In this document: piece after piece, positions 16,722 through 24,373 of the stretch
How positions within the stretch are numbered: position 1 is the stretch's first letter
Layout of the letters: each line of letters begins with the position of its first letter
Origin: Pantoea cypripedii
GTDB lineage: Bacteria > Pseudomonadota > Gammaproteobacteria > Enterobacterales > Enterobacteriaceae
Reading direction: 5' to 3'
DNA: 64,000 nt
NCBI RefSeq assembly: GCF_002095535.1
Contig: NZ_MLJI01000001.1
Location: forward strand, 2,655,832 to 2,719,831
The notes under the pieces: generated by a model
Databases searched by the model: none
What the model was told of the DNA's origin: nothing
Seen by the model: the letters and a program-made list of their open reading frames with translations, nothing else
Translations under genes and position numbers: made by a program

Positions 16722-17544
16722 CAGGATTCAATGCCAACATGATACGACTCACCTTATCGTTTATAATCTGAAAAGAAAGGCGTTTTCCATCGCCATCATA
16801 ATAGAGCCAATGCTGATTATCACTGTTATCTACTTTAACCTGGCCATACTTTTCAACCACCCTCTGCTGGCTGTCTCCAACCGAAATACCTCGGGAAGTG
16901 ATGCCTCCTGGCTCATACAGTGTTAGCTGGGAAATGATATAACTATCAATATCCCGATGTTCTTTCCGCCAAAACATATTGGCCGTGTAAATTTCAAAAC
17001 CGTCATAATTATGTTGGTAGTATTTGTAATAGTCTTTGCCAACCGGTATATCACCAATAAAACTCTCGCTGATTTGAGCACCAGCCCTTTTTCTTACTTC
17101 TTCATCCCATTTTTCACCGAGTGAAATATATTTATTATTAAGCATAACGGTGAAATCTGAAGATCCCGTGACCGTATTGACCTCTGTCGGATATGGGGTG
17201 TTATAATCAGGTGCAATTCCTTTATGCGTTTCTGACAACCTATTCTTTTCCACCCACCCACTTACCTGTTCATTGTTTCGGGAAAAATACATAACCCGAT
17301 AAAAATTTTCATATTCAATATAAGCAATGAGTGAGTCACCCGGAATGACAAAAACATGGTCAATTAAACACTTTTTGTCCGGTGCAGAATAAAATTGCAA
17401 CCGACCTTCACCGCCTACTCTGTAGATGTTTTTAGCGTTGTTAAAGCGGGTACCTTGAGAAATTGCATTATTATCTAAATTCTGGCAAAAATCATTAGCG
17501 TATACGAGAAATGGAATACATAAAAATAACATTAACAGTCTCAT
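16705..17544 (-). CDS. SH3-like exported protein, probable immunity protein
   Basis: A 279-residue protein with signal peptide (MRLLMLFLCIPFLVYA). Residues ~20-115 look like a bacterial SH3-type domain (YRVGGEGRLQFYSAPDKKC, VIPGDSLIAYIEYENFYRV, GWVEKNRL). Residues ~120-279 are a second domain of unknown type, with GGITSRGISVGDSQQRVVEKYG and WLYYDGDGKRLSFQI, which resembles periplasmic lipoprotein domains that handle repeated substrates. The N-terminal domain is closely repeated in the truncated copy at 20057-20410. GGGAG lies before the ATG. It probably guards the periplasm against the VgrG-borne hydrolase. Confidence 0.65.
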   Translation of the reverse strand: MRLLMLFLCIPFLVYANDFCQNLDNNAISQGTRFNNAKNIYRVGGEGRLQFYSAPDKKCLIDHVFVIPGDSLIAYIEYENFYRVMYFSRNNEQVSGWVEKNRLSETHKGIAPDYNTPYPTEVNTVTGSSDFTVMLNNKYISLGEKWDEEVRKRAGAQISESFIGDIPVGKDYYKYYQHNYDGFEIYTANMFWRKEHRDIDSYIISQLTLYEPGGITSRGISVGDSQQRVVEKYGQVKVDNSDNQHWLYYDGDGKRLSFQIINDKVSRIMLALNPDENGI

Positions 17545-17723
17545 TTCTCACTCCCTGAAATGAAAATATAGAAACATCCATCATCCTCATCAGAACCATT
17601 TACACCTGTATTTAATGACAGGTTATTCCCAATAAGCATCTTTTAGCTTCTGTTGAAGTCCGGGCAGCATTGCATATTGAATAACTGCCCAACTCTGACT
17701 TCACAGTTCGGAAGTGAAAAAAT

Positions 17724-18437
17724 TTACTCCCAGTGCCCATCCTGCTCAACCAGTACTTTATCTCCCTGAGAGACTTTTAACTTTAACGGATCAAAATCAA
17801 TCAAATACTCAATATTACCATTTTGAAATATCATCCCTTTTGCCACAGTTGAGGCCGAATCTTCAATTGTACGGCCAACAAGGGCAATTTGGCTGTGATC
17901 TTTATTCCTCAAGCCATAATATTCGACATTCTGGCATGGCTTATAAAAAGCCCCACAATTATTTACTAGCGTTATAGTGAATCCACTGGTAGAGAGAACC
18001 TTAAGCTGATTTTTATTATTCAACTTACTTTCCTCTCTTGTAAGTTGATATACCTCTGGTGCATAGAAATCACCACCTTTAGGGTCACTAATCAAGTGCC
18101 ACGTGAGGTCGTTCTTTTCTAATACCAATTCGGCGACTCCTCCCTTCCCTCCAAAACTGGAATCAAACTCAACCGTCGCTTTATCATCCTTTACCACCCC
18201 TTTCATATTGGAAACATTATCATCGGGGCAATCAATTCTATTGCCATTTCTTGTAACGTAACAATAACGACCAACCAGCTCCTCACCTGACTGACTAATA
18301 TTTAACATCAATGTCGAATAAAGAGAGCCATCTTTATTTTTTTCGGAACCACCCCACCCCCCTAAAAAAACACCAGAAGCGAACAATATCTTAGGAAACA
18401 ACATCAGAATAAAAAGGGGTGCATTAAGATTTTTCAT
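17724..18437 (-). CDS. exported two-domain protein of the immunity array
   Basis: A 237-residue protein with signal peptide MKNLNAPLFILMLFPKILFA. Residues ~22-130 repeat the beta-domain of the 15577 protein: both have a G-W start, GxYCYxxxGxxIDCP, GVVK and WxLxxDP. Residues ~140-237 form a second domain with two cysteines (NNCGAFYKPCQ) ending DKVLVEQDGHWE, related at its end to the 18513 protein (DIYEKGQWH). So the array is built by shuffling a few domains. No function is known; periplasmic immunity is the inference from position. Confidence 0.6.
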   Translation of the reverse strand: MKNLNAPLFILMLFPKILFASGVFLGGWGGSEKNKDGSLYSTLMLNISQSGEELVGRYCYVTRNGNRIDCPDDNVSNMKGVVKDDKATVEFDSSFGGKGGVAELVLEKNDLTWHLISDPKGGDFYAPEVYQLTREESKLNNKNQLKVLSTSGFTITLVNNCGAFYKPCQNVEYYGLRNKDHSQIALVGRTIEDSASTVAKGMIFQNGNIEYLIDFDPLKLKVSQGDKVLVEQDGHWE

Positions 18438-18512
18438 AGAGTCCCATTAAAACCTGCACAGTCACCTACGATAATAAAATTCACCCATTTGTCACACTTA
18501 TTGCTTTCGAGA

Positions 18513-19157
18513 TTAATGCCACTGACCTTTTTCATAGATATCTTCCTTGCCTTGCGTTGAAACAAAGAGAACATCATCATTCAATGAAAAAACATAGCGC
18601 GTTTTTGTATTTTTATTCTCAAACTGTAAACTTTTCACAGGGCAATCTGGTTTATTACACTCCTGGCTATTAATTAGCCCCAACACAGCATGAGAAGAAG
18701 CATCACGCTTATCTGTAATTTTTAGGAGAGCCTTAGTGCAGAGCGTACTGTGGTCCGGGCAAAGAAGTGTTATTGTCGCGGAATAGTTCTTGGTATCGAA
18801 GTGACTGACATCGGGTATTTTTTGTTTAATTTGAATTTTGGCAGGCTTGTAATTAAAACCAACCCCATCAAATCGAGATGACCATTGTTGTATATCTTTC
18901 TGTATTTTACTTTCGCCAGCATCATTTGTGATATATTTAATATAATCATTCTCAGGACTCAACCATGCCGCATATAATTTACCATCGGGTTGAATAACAA
19001 AAGCCGAAGCCTGATAAAGATATAAATCTTTCAACCAACCCTCTACAAACAAACCACCTTCTTTTGTCTGGGACGGCTGACCAAACACATCAAAATTATC
19101 ACTAAATGCAGCATAATCTGATCCCAGCAGCAACTTCAAGGCCGAGACAACTTTCAC
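18513..19157 (-). CDS. exported-type protein of the immunity array, N-terminus probably frameshifted
   Basis: A 214-residue frame starting at a GTG (DDV-KVVSALK). It has no signal peptide as it stands. Reading further upstream in frame gives FIVFTLCSGIIGYQNLTSF and then FWQTSYIFDD without a start codon, and the missing start IKYALKIKFLG lies one frame over at ~19263-19299, across a T-tract (19257-19262). One T fewer would join them into a normal membrane-anchored or secreted protein. The mature region has four cysteines in two pairs (LCPDHSTLC, ECNKPDC) and shares its C-terminal strand with 17724-18437. Either a recent frameshift or a sequencing slip in the homopolymer. Confidence 0.55.
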   Translation of the reverse strand: MKVVSALKLLLGSDYAAFSDNFDVFGQPSQTKEGGLFVEGWLKDLYLYQASAFVIQPDGKLYAAWLSPENDYIKYITNDAGESKIQKDIQQWSSRFDGVGFNYKPAKIQIKQKIPDVSHFDTKNYSATITLLCPDHSTLCTKALLKITDKRDASSHAVLGLINSQECNKPDCPVKSLQFENKNTKTRYVFSLNDDVLFVSTQGKEDIYEKGQWH

Positions 19158-19299
19158 ATCATCAAATATATATGAAGTCTGCCAAAAATTTCCATAACGT
19201 AAAAAAACTGGTCAGATTTTGATAACCAATAATACCCGAACAGAGAGTAAAAACGATAAAAATACCCAAGAATTTTATTTTAAGTGCATACTTTATCAA

Positions 19300-19429
19300 C
19301 CTTATATATCAACAGAGCCGTTCCCTCCTTTCCTTAACGCATGGTTAGAGTATTGGAATATGATTATTAGTAACTAACCGCCTCATTTTGATCATGATAA
19401 ATATAATTCATTGAAAGTTTAATTTCTGG
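19300..19429. other. short intergenic stretch
   Basis: AT-rich, with GGAGGGAACGG at ~19317-19327 on the minus strand that could be the ribosome site of the frameshifted 18513 gene. Nothing else was recognised. Confidence 0.3.
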
Positions 19430-19793
19430 TGAAGTCATCCACACGACTCGCAGTCATTTTTAGATAACAGCTATCACCAACAATCCACCCGTGTCTTCAG
19501 TAGTAAACGCACCACAATTAGCATCTCTAAATTTAACCCATTGACGTTGAGTAGACACAATTTTTTTAACTTCAGGAGAGAGTGATGAAATATATTTACT
19601 ATAGTTCATGTTAACCTCGCATCCTGTTTGATTATTTCATCGTTATAGTAATCGCGCATCGCAACGGTAATTCCGTTTGAATTGGACATGCTTTTTAGAA
19701 AACAGGAGTGATGCTTCCCTCACTAGCCTTTGCTGCATGAAAGAGTACAGATAAAAATACAGCCACAAATAGTATAAACTTCTCAAATCTCAT
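19430..19793 (-). pseudogene. decayed duplicate of the LprI-domain gene
   Basis: The minus strand from 19793 reads MRFEKFILFVAVFLSVLFHA, then AKASEGSITPVF and a stop, in clear parallel to the 15577 gene. The frame resumes as MSNSNGITVAMRDYYNDEI, is shifted again after QDARL, and continues QRQWVKFRDANCGAF before a further stop. The DNA around GCATCGCAACGGTAATTCCG is identical in both copies. A key cysteine (DCY to DYY) is also changed. At least three lesions make it a pseudogene. Sequence just upstream of it (19839-19857) matches the 3' end of the neighbouring 126-residue gene. Confidence 0.85.
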
Positions 19794-19834
19794 TTACTCA
19801 TTCTTGTGTTAATTGCGGATAATGTTCTATTTTT

Positions 19835-19870
19835 TATATCATGTAAAAATCGCCACCAGTTGCCAAAGCG
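19835..19870 (-). pseudogene. 3' remnant of the 126-residue immunity-array gene
   Basis: GTAAAAATCGCCACCAG here parallels GTAAAAATCGCCACTAT at the end of the 16341 gene and encodes GGDFYMI. Only about ten codons remain, between the LprI remnant and the truncated SH3-like gene, in the same order as the intact block. Confidence 0.6.
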
Positions 19871-19907
19871 GACATATTTCTTGTTTTCCCACCTTTAAAT
19901 AAAACGA

Positions 19908-19939
19908 CACAGAGTGTTAAATACAATTTTCACTCTGTG
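19908..19939 (-). terminator. possible terminator after the truncated SH3-like gene
   Basis: A perfect 9-bp inverted repeat CACAGAGTG / CACTCTGTG with a 14-base loop. On the minus strand it is followed by TCGTTTTATTT, a weak T-run. Confidence 0.4.
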
Positions 19940-20056
19940 AAATATTGAAATAATTAAAAATTACACCATCATAAAATCACAGTGGGCATTAAAAACTTCA
20001 ATAAAATAATTACCACCTTATAAAACATGATATTACAACCTGCTTTTTTTACTCAA

Positions 20057-20410
20057 CTACTCATCATAATTCGGTGCGATACCTTTATGTGTTTCAATTA
20101 GTCTATTTTTTTTAACCCAACCAGTTACTTGATCATCATCAGCAACATACATCACCCTGTAAAAACCTCCATATTCAACATATGCAATTAGATCGTTACC
20201 AGGAATAACAAAAGTCCCTTTCATTATACACTTCGCATCAGGTGCGGAATAAAACTGCAACCTCCCTTGCCCACCAACTTTATAAAGGTTATCTGTATTA
20301 TCAAAGCGAGCACCTTGAGATATTCCTGTTTTATCAGCTTCCTGGCAGGAAACGCTTGCTGAAGACGTCAACGGGAGCAAAACAAGTAACAACCCAAAAA
20401 ATTTTATCAT
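20057..20410 (-). CDS. truncated SH3-like immunity paralogue, coupled to vgrG
   Basis: A 117-residue protein with signal peptide (ending LTSSAS) and a single SH3-like domain, SQGARFDNTDNLYKVGG and LQFYSAPDAKC. It matches residues 1-117 of the 279-residue 16705 protein at most positions (both contain GRLQFYSAPD and ETHKGIAP). It ends at NYDE, exactly where the longer copy continues into its second domain. Its ATG overlaps the vgrG stop as ATGA, so it is translated right after VgrG and is the best candidate for direct immunity to the VgrG glucosaminidase, if the SH3-like domain alone is enough. Confidence 0.65.
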   Translation of the reverse strand: MIKFFGLLLVLLPLTSSASVSCQEADKTGISQGARFDNTDNLYKVGGQGRLQFYSAPDAKCIMKGTFVIPGNDLIAYVEYGGFYRVMYVADDDQVTGWVKKNRLIETHKGIAPNYDE

Positions 20411-22875
20411 ATCATCCCTCGACTTTTCATAATGTCAATTAACTTCTTAGCATAATTAGGATCAGTTGCATAGCCTTTAGCTTGCAAACCTTTAGCCCAG
20501 TCGACCGGATCCGTTGAATGGAACAGACTACTATAACGCGGATTCTTTAATAGAAACTGAGCATGTTGTTCAATGCCTTCATCTATAGAGTCGTAGCTTG
20601 CAAACTTATCCATTACTCGTACTCTCTTACCATTAATATTCTCATGGGTCCATGTCTCCACATAGTTAGGCGATCCATGAGCTTTTATACCAAAAAGATT
20701 GTTACTAACTTTTTTGGTTTTTTCATCAATAGGTACAAGTGTTCCCCAGCTTGATTCAAGAATTGCCTGAGCTGTAATAATTTCGGCTGGAATTCCTGTT
20801 TTCTTCTCGATAGCCTTCGCTGCGGAATTTACTTTATCAAAAAAGACTTGTTTTTCATGTGGTAAAGGACGTCTTTTCCCAGCCGGCTTACTACCGGCAG
20901 ATTTTGCAACTACCGCTCTTAACTTCAGAGGGTTAGGTCCCTCCCCCTCACCCCCCTTTTTTGCCGGGAATAGATTCGTCACCGCCTCCGCAATATTCTG
21001 CTTATGGCTGCTTCCCGGCGCACCTGTACCTGGCTGTGCGCCTGCGGTATTCAGGTTAAGTTTGCCACCCGAGGTGGTGATATTTCCGTCACCCTGAACG
21101 AAGAGATTAAACCCTTTGCCGACGATATTGATCTGCCCATTGGCGTTCAGTTCTATCGCGCTTTCACCGCACTCCAGCCGCAATTTTGTGCCCGACCCCA
21201 GCACATACGTTTCCACCGCCGCATCGATTTTGCCTTTGCCGGTCAGCAGTTCTTCACCGCCTTTCACGCCGTGTACACGGTTGGTTTCAACCCGATATAG
21301 CTCATTGACGCCGACATAGTGGCTGTGATTTTTGGCGACAGTATGGGTGGCGTCATTTTTGACGTTGGTATCCATATTCTTCTGCGCCTGGATCCACAGC
21401 TGCTCCTCGCCTGCCTTGTCCTCAAAACGCAACGCATTGGCGGTGTCTGCTGTGCCATCTTTGGTCCGGCTGAGGAAGCCCATCTGGGTTGCCGCCGCTG
21501 GCAGCGCCCACGGTGGCATGCTCGCCTCGTTGTAAACACGGCCAATGATCAGCGGGCGGTCCGGGTCGCCGTTGATGAAATCCACCACCACTTCATCACC
21601 CACGCGCGGGATTTGTACCCCGCCGAACCCCTGACCCGCCCAGGCGCTGGAGACGCGTACCCAGCACGAACTGGTATCGTCGCCTTTTGCCAGCCGGTCC
21701 CAGTGGAACTTCACCTTCACCCGGCCATAACGATCGGTCCAGATCGACTCGCCTTTTGGTCCCACCACTTTTGCCGTCTGCGGGCCATGCGTTTTTGGCC
21801 ACGCCGTGCGTGGCGGTGTGCGGTAAGTAATTGATGCCGGGAGTACGGTAAAACGGATGTTGTGCGAAGTGGTCACATCCCCGCTGGCGTAGCTGTTTTC
21901 CTCGAAGGAATATTTCGCGGTGACCGTCAGGTATTTGCCGTTGTCACTGAAGTGCGGCGCATTGAGCAGCCCGAAGGTGTAGCCTGGTGCGATACCCGTT
22001 GCCGTGCCCACGCCGCTGACGCTGTGGTGCTCCACTTCCCACACTTCCTGGCGGATGCGGGTGTAAAACTCGCCGTGGCTGTGATCGACAAAGTGCCCCG
22101 GCCAGTCATAAACATCCACGGAGCCGGGACTCGGTGCCACCGGATTCTGTCGTGCCTGTAGCATCCAGGCGTTTGGCTTGCGGAAGTCATAATCGTCGGT
22201 GCTGTACATCCCCGGCGTGACGCTCTCTTCAAGCGACCACTGGCTGATACCCTCTTCCGTCACGCTGCCGCCCGAGGGCGCAACGTGGTAAGGGATGGTT
22301 TCATAACCGCTGAACGGCTGATGCTGATCCGCCGCGTCGCACAGCACCAGGGTGTGTTTATCGGCCTCGTGGCGGAACCAGAAGTAAATACCTTCCAGCT
22401 CCATCAGACGGCTGATAAAGTCATAGCTGCTTTCCTGGTACTGCACACAGTAATCCCAGACCCGGTAACTGCTGCTGAGCCGCGACTCCACATTGACGCT
22501 GTACTCCTTCAGCAGCGTCTGCACAATCTGCGGCACCGTCTGGCTCTGGAAGATGCGCAGGTTACGATCGCGCCTCATCGGCCACAGGTCCGACTCCACT
22601 GTCAGGGCATAGACCGCGTAGCGGGTGCCGTTCAGCTCCTCATTGCGTACCGCCACGCGAGTGATTTTACCGTTGATATAGCGCGTACTCAGCAGATGCT
22701 CTGTCGGTAGCGTAAAGGTGATCGGTTTTCCCAGCAGAGACTGACGATCGATGCGCGCATCGGTCGAAAGCAGCTCCGCGTCCAGGGCAAATGATTCCGA
22801 GAGGGCTTCAGACCCGTTGAGTTTCCAGAACAGCAAGCCCTCCATGGGCAGCTGAACGGTTATGCGTGAAAACAT
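20407..22875 (-). CDS. tssI: VgrG spike with C-terminal glucosaminidase (evolved TssI)
   Basis: An 822-residue protein. Residues ~1-510 are the gp27/gp5-like VgrG body (FSRITVQLPMEG start, WVRVSSAWAGQGFGGVQIPR, GDEVVVDFINGDPDRPLI). Residues ~510-640 form the beta-needle and DUF2345-like stretch. Residues ~671-822 are a FlgJ/GH73-type glucosaminidase: GIPAEIITAQAILESSWG with a likely catalytic glutamate near 707, NNLFGIKA, and FASYDSIDEGIEQHAQFL. It would cut peptidoglycan in the target periplasm. The ATG at 22873-22875 with AAGGGA ahead is preferred over an upstream TTG. The next gene overlaps its stop (ATGA), and exported immunity-like genes follow. Confidence 0.93.
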   Translation of the reverse strand: MFSRITVQLPMEGLLFWKLNGSEALSESFALDAELLSTDARIDRQSLLGKPITFTLPTEHLLSTRYINGKITRVAVRNEELNGTRYAVYALTVESDLWPMRRDRNLRIFQSQTVPQIVQTLLKEYSVNVESRLSSSYRVWDYCVQYQESSYDFISRLMELEGIYFWFRHEADKHTLVLCDAADQHQPFSGYETIPYHVAPSGGSVTEEGISQWSLEESVTPGMYSTDDYDFRKPNAWMLQARQNPVAPSPGSVDVYDWPGHFVDHSHGEFYTRIRQEVWEVEHHSVSGVGTATGIAPGYTFGLLNAPHFSDNGKYLTVTAKYSFEENSYASGDVTTSHNIRFTVLPASITYRTPPRTAWPKTHGPQTAKVVGPKGESIWTDRYGRVKVKFHWDRLAKGDDTSSCWVRVSSAWAGQGFGGVQIPRVGDEVVVDFINGDPDRPLIIGRVYNEASMPPWALPAAATQMGFLSRTKDGTADTANALRFEDKAGEEQLWIQAQKNMDTNVKNDATHTVAKNHSHYVGVNELYRVETNRVHGVKGGEELLTGKGKIDAAVETYVLGSGTKLRLECGESAIELNANGQINIVGKGFNLFVQGDGNITTSGGKLNLNTAGAQPGTGAPGSSHKQNIAEAVTNLFPAKKGGEGEGPNPLKLRAVVAKSAGSKPAGKRRPLPHEKQVFFDKVNSAAKAIEKKTGIPAEIITAQAILESSWGTLVPIDEKTKKVSNNLFGIKAHGSPNYVETWTHENINGKRVRVMDKFASYDSIDEGIEQHAQFLLKNPRYSSLFHSTDPVDWAKGLQAKGYATDPNYAKKLIDIMKSRGMI

Positions 22876-22892
22876 AAGCAAATCCCTTGTAG

Positions 22893-24344
22893 TTAGCTAT
22901 GAGGATCGAGCAGCCAGACGCCTTCATCACCGATGGTCAGCGTCTGTTCACGTGCGCCATGCTGGCTGTGAATGGAGAAAGTGTAATGACCCGGTGCGAG
23001 CTGCAATGCGGCGAAGCCATTGGCAGCCGGTACCAGCGCCTGTTGCTTACCATTCACCTGCACCTGTTCACCCGGTTGTAACCTGATATACACCTGCGCG
23101 ACCGGTGCAGGCGGCGGTGCCGGTTGGGCTTCACGTGGTGCCGTTGGTGGTTCTGCCGGGGTAGCTGGTTGTTGCCGAGCCGCAGGTGCCGCACTGGCCG
23201 TGGCGACCGGAGGAGATTCCGGCTGTGACTGAGCCTGCACATCATCATCACCTCCTCCCGCCACCAGCAGGCCAACACACAAGCCCAGCACCACACCTGC
23301 CGCCACCAATCCCGGTAGCGCGAAACGATGACGCAGCAAGGCTTTAACCGGCGAAAGAGGCACTGCTTCTTCCTCTACTTCCTCAACCGGTACCAGCATG
23401 GTCCCTGGCCCACTGACATTGGCGGTGAGCGGGGTCTCTGCGGTGTTTTCCGGCAATGCCATCAGTTCCGCGAAGGCATCGATACTTTGCGGACGATCTT
23501 CCGCTTTCAGCGCCAGAGCCGCATCGACAGCGTTGAGCAGCGCCGGGGAGAAGCCTGCCGGACGACGCTGCGCCAGCGGCTGGTAGTTATCTTCGATGCT
23601 GCGCACCACGCTTACCGGCGGTGGCGCGCCAGTGATCAGCGTATGCAGCACTGCGCCCAGCGCATAGATATCTGTCCAGGCCCCCTGCTCGCTTTCATCG
23701 TTGTCGCTGTACTGCTCAATCGGCGCATAACCTGGACGCAGCATAGTTTCGCTTTCGTCAGACAGGTTACTGATGGTCTTACGTGCCGAACCGAAATCCA
23801 GCAGTACCGGTTCGCCGTTACTCTGGATCTGGATGTTATCCAGCGAAATATCACGGTGCAGATAACCCGCATCATGAATGGTTTTAATCGCCCCCAGCAG
23901 CGGCGGCAGCCGACGGCGGATCCACGCCTCATCAATCTGCTGTGGATTACGCGCACGCACGATGGAGAGCGTAGTACCGCTGTAAAACACCGTGCCCATA
24001 TAGGCCGTGTCGTTTTGGACCCAGAAGCGCAACACATGCAGCAGGTTGGGATGGTTGAAACGCGCCAGCAACCTGGCTTCCTGGATAAAACTGTTCAACC
24101 CCGCCGCGAACGTTTTGCTAAAGCGTTCGCTGCGCAGCACCAGATTCAGCCCCTCGCTGCGCACCGCCAGCGAGGCAGGCATAAATTCTTTAATCGCGAT
24201 GTCGCGTTCCAGCTGATGATCCCAGGCGCGATAGACAATGCCAAAGCCGCCACCGCCGATGACTTCCTTAATTTCAAACTCATTGAATCGGTAACCCAGC
24301 GGCAAGGCGTTGGGTACATTGAGGTGATTATCGTGTTCCGACAT
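22893..24344 (-). CDS. ppkA: T6SS serine/threonine kinase PpkA
   Basis: A 483-residue Hanks-type kinase. Visible motifs are the glycine loop IGGGGFGIVY (~29-38), AIKEF lysine K52, E89, catalytic HRDISLDN (163-170) and LLDFG (181-185). A single TM helix follows (about 341-363, LPGLVAAGVVLGLCVGLLVA), then a proline/alanine-rich linker and a ~70-residue PEGA-like beta domain in the periplasm (YIRLQPGEQVQVNGKQQ). PpkA phosphorylates Fha to switch on T6SS assembly, opposed by PppA encoded at 32333. The gene starts 29 bases after clpV and precedes vgrG by 17 bases in one operon. Confidence 0.92.
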   Translation of the reverse strand: MSEHDNHLNVPNALPLGYRFNEFEIKEVIGGGGFGIVYRAWDHQLERDIAIKEFMPASLAVRSEGLNLVLRSERFSKTFAAGLNSFIQEARLLARFNHPNLLHVLRFWVQNDTAYMGTVFYSGTTLSIVRARNPQQIDEAWIRRRLPPLLGAIKTIHDAGYLHRDISLDNIQIQSNGEPVLLDFGSARKTISNLSDESETMLRPGYAPIEQYSDNDESEQGAWTDIYALGAVLHTLITGAPPPVSVVRSIEDNYQPLAQRRPAGFSPALLNAVDAALALKAEDRPQSIDAFAELMALPENTAETPLTANVSGPGTMLVPVEEVEEEAVPLSPVKALLRHRFALPGLVAAGVVLGLCVGLLVAGGGDDDVQAQSQPESPPVATASAAPAARQQPATPAEPPTAPREAQPAPPPAPVAQVYIRLQPGEQVQVNGKQQALVPAANGFAALQLAPGHYTFSIHSQHGAREQTLTIGDEGVWLLDPHS

Positions 24345-24373
24345 AGACGAAAACTCTCTGATAACGAACGGCT

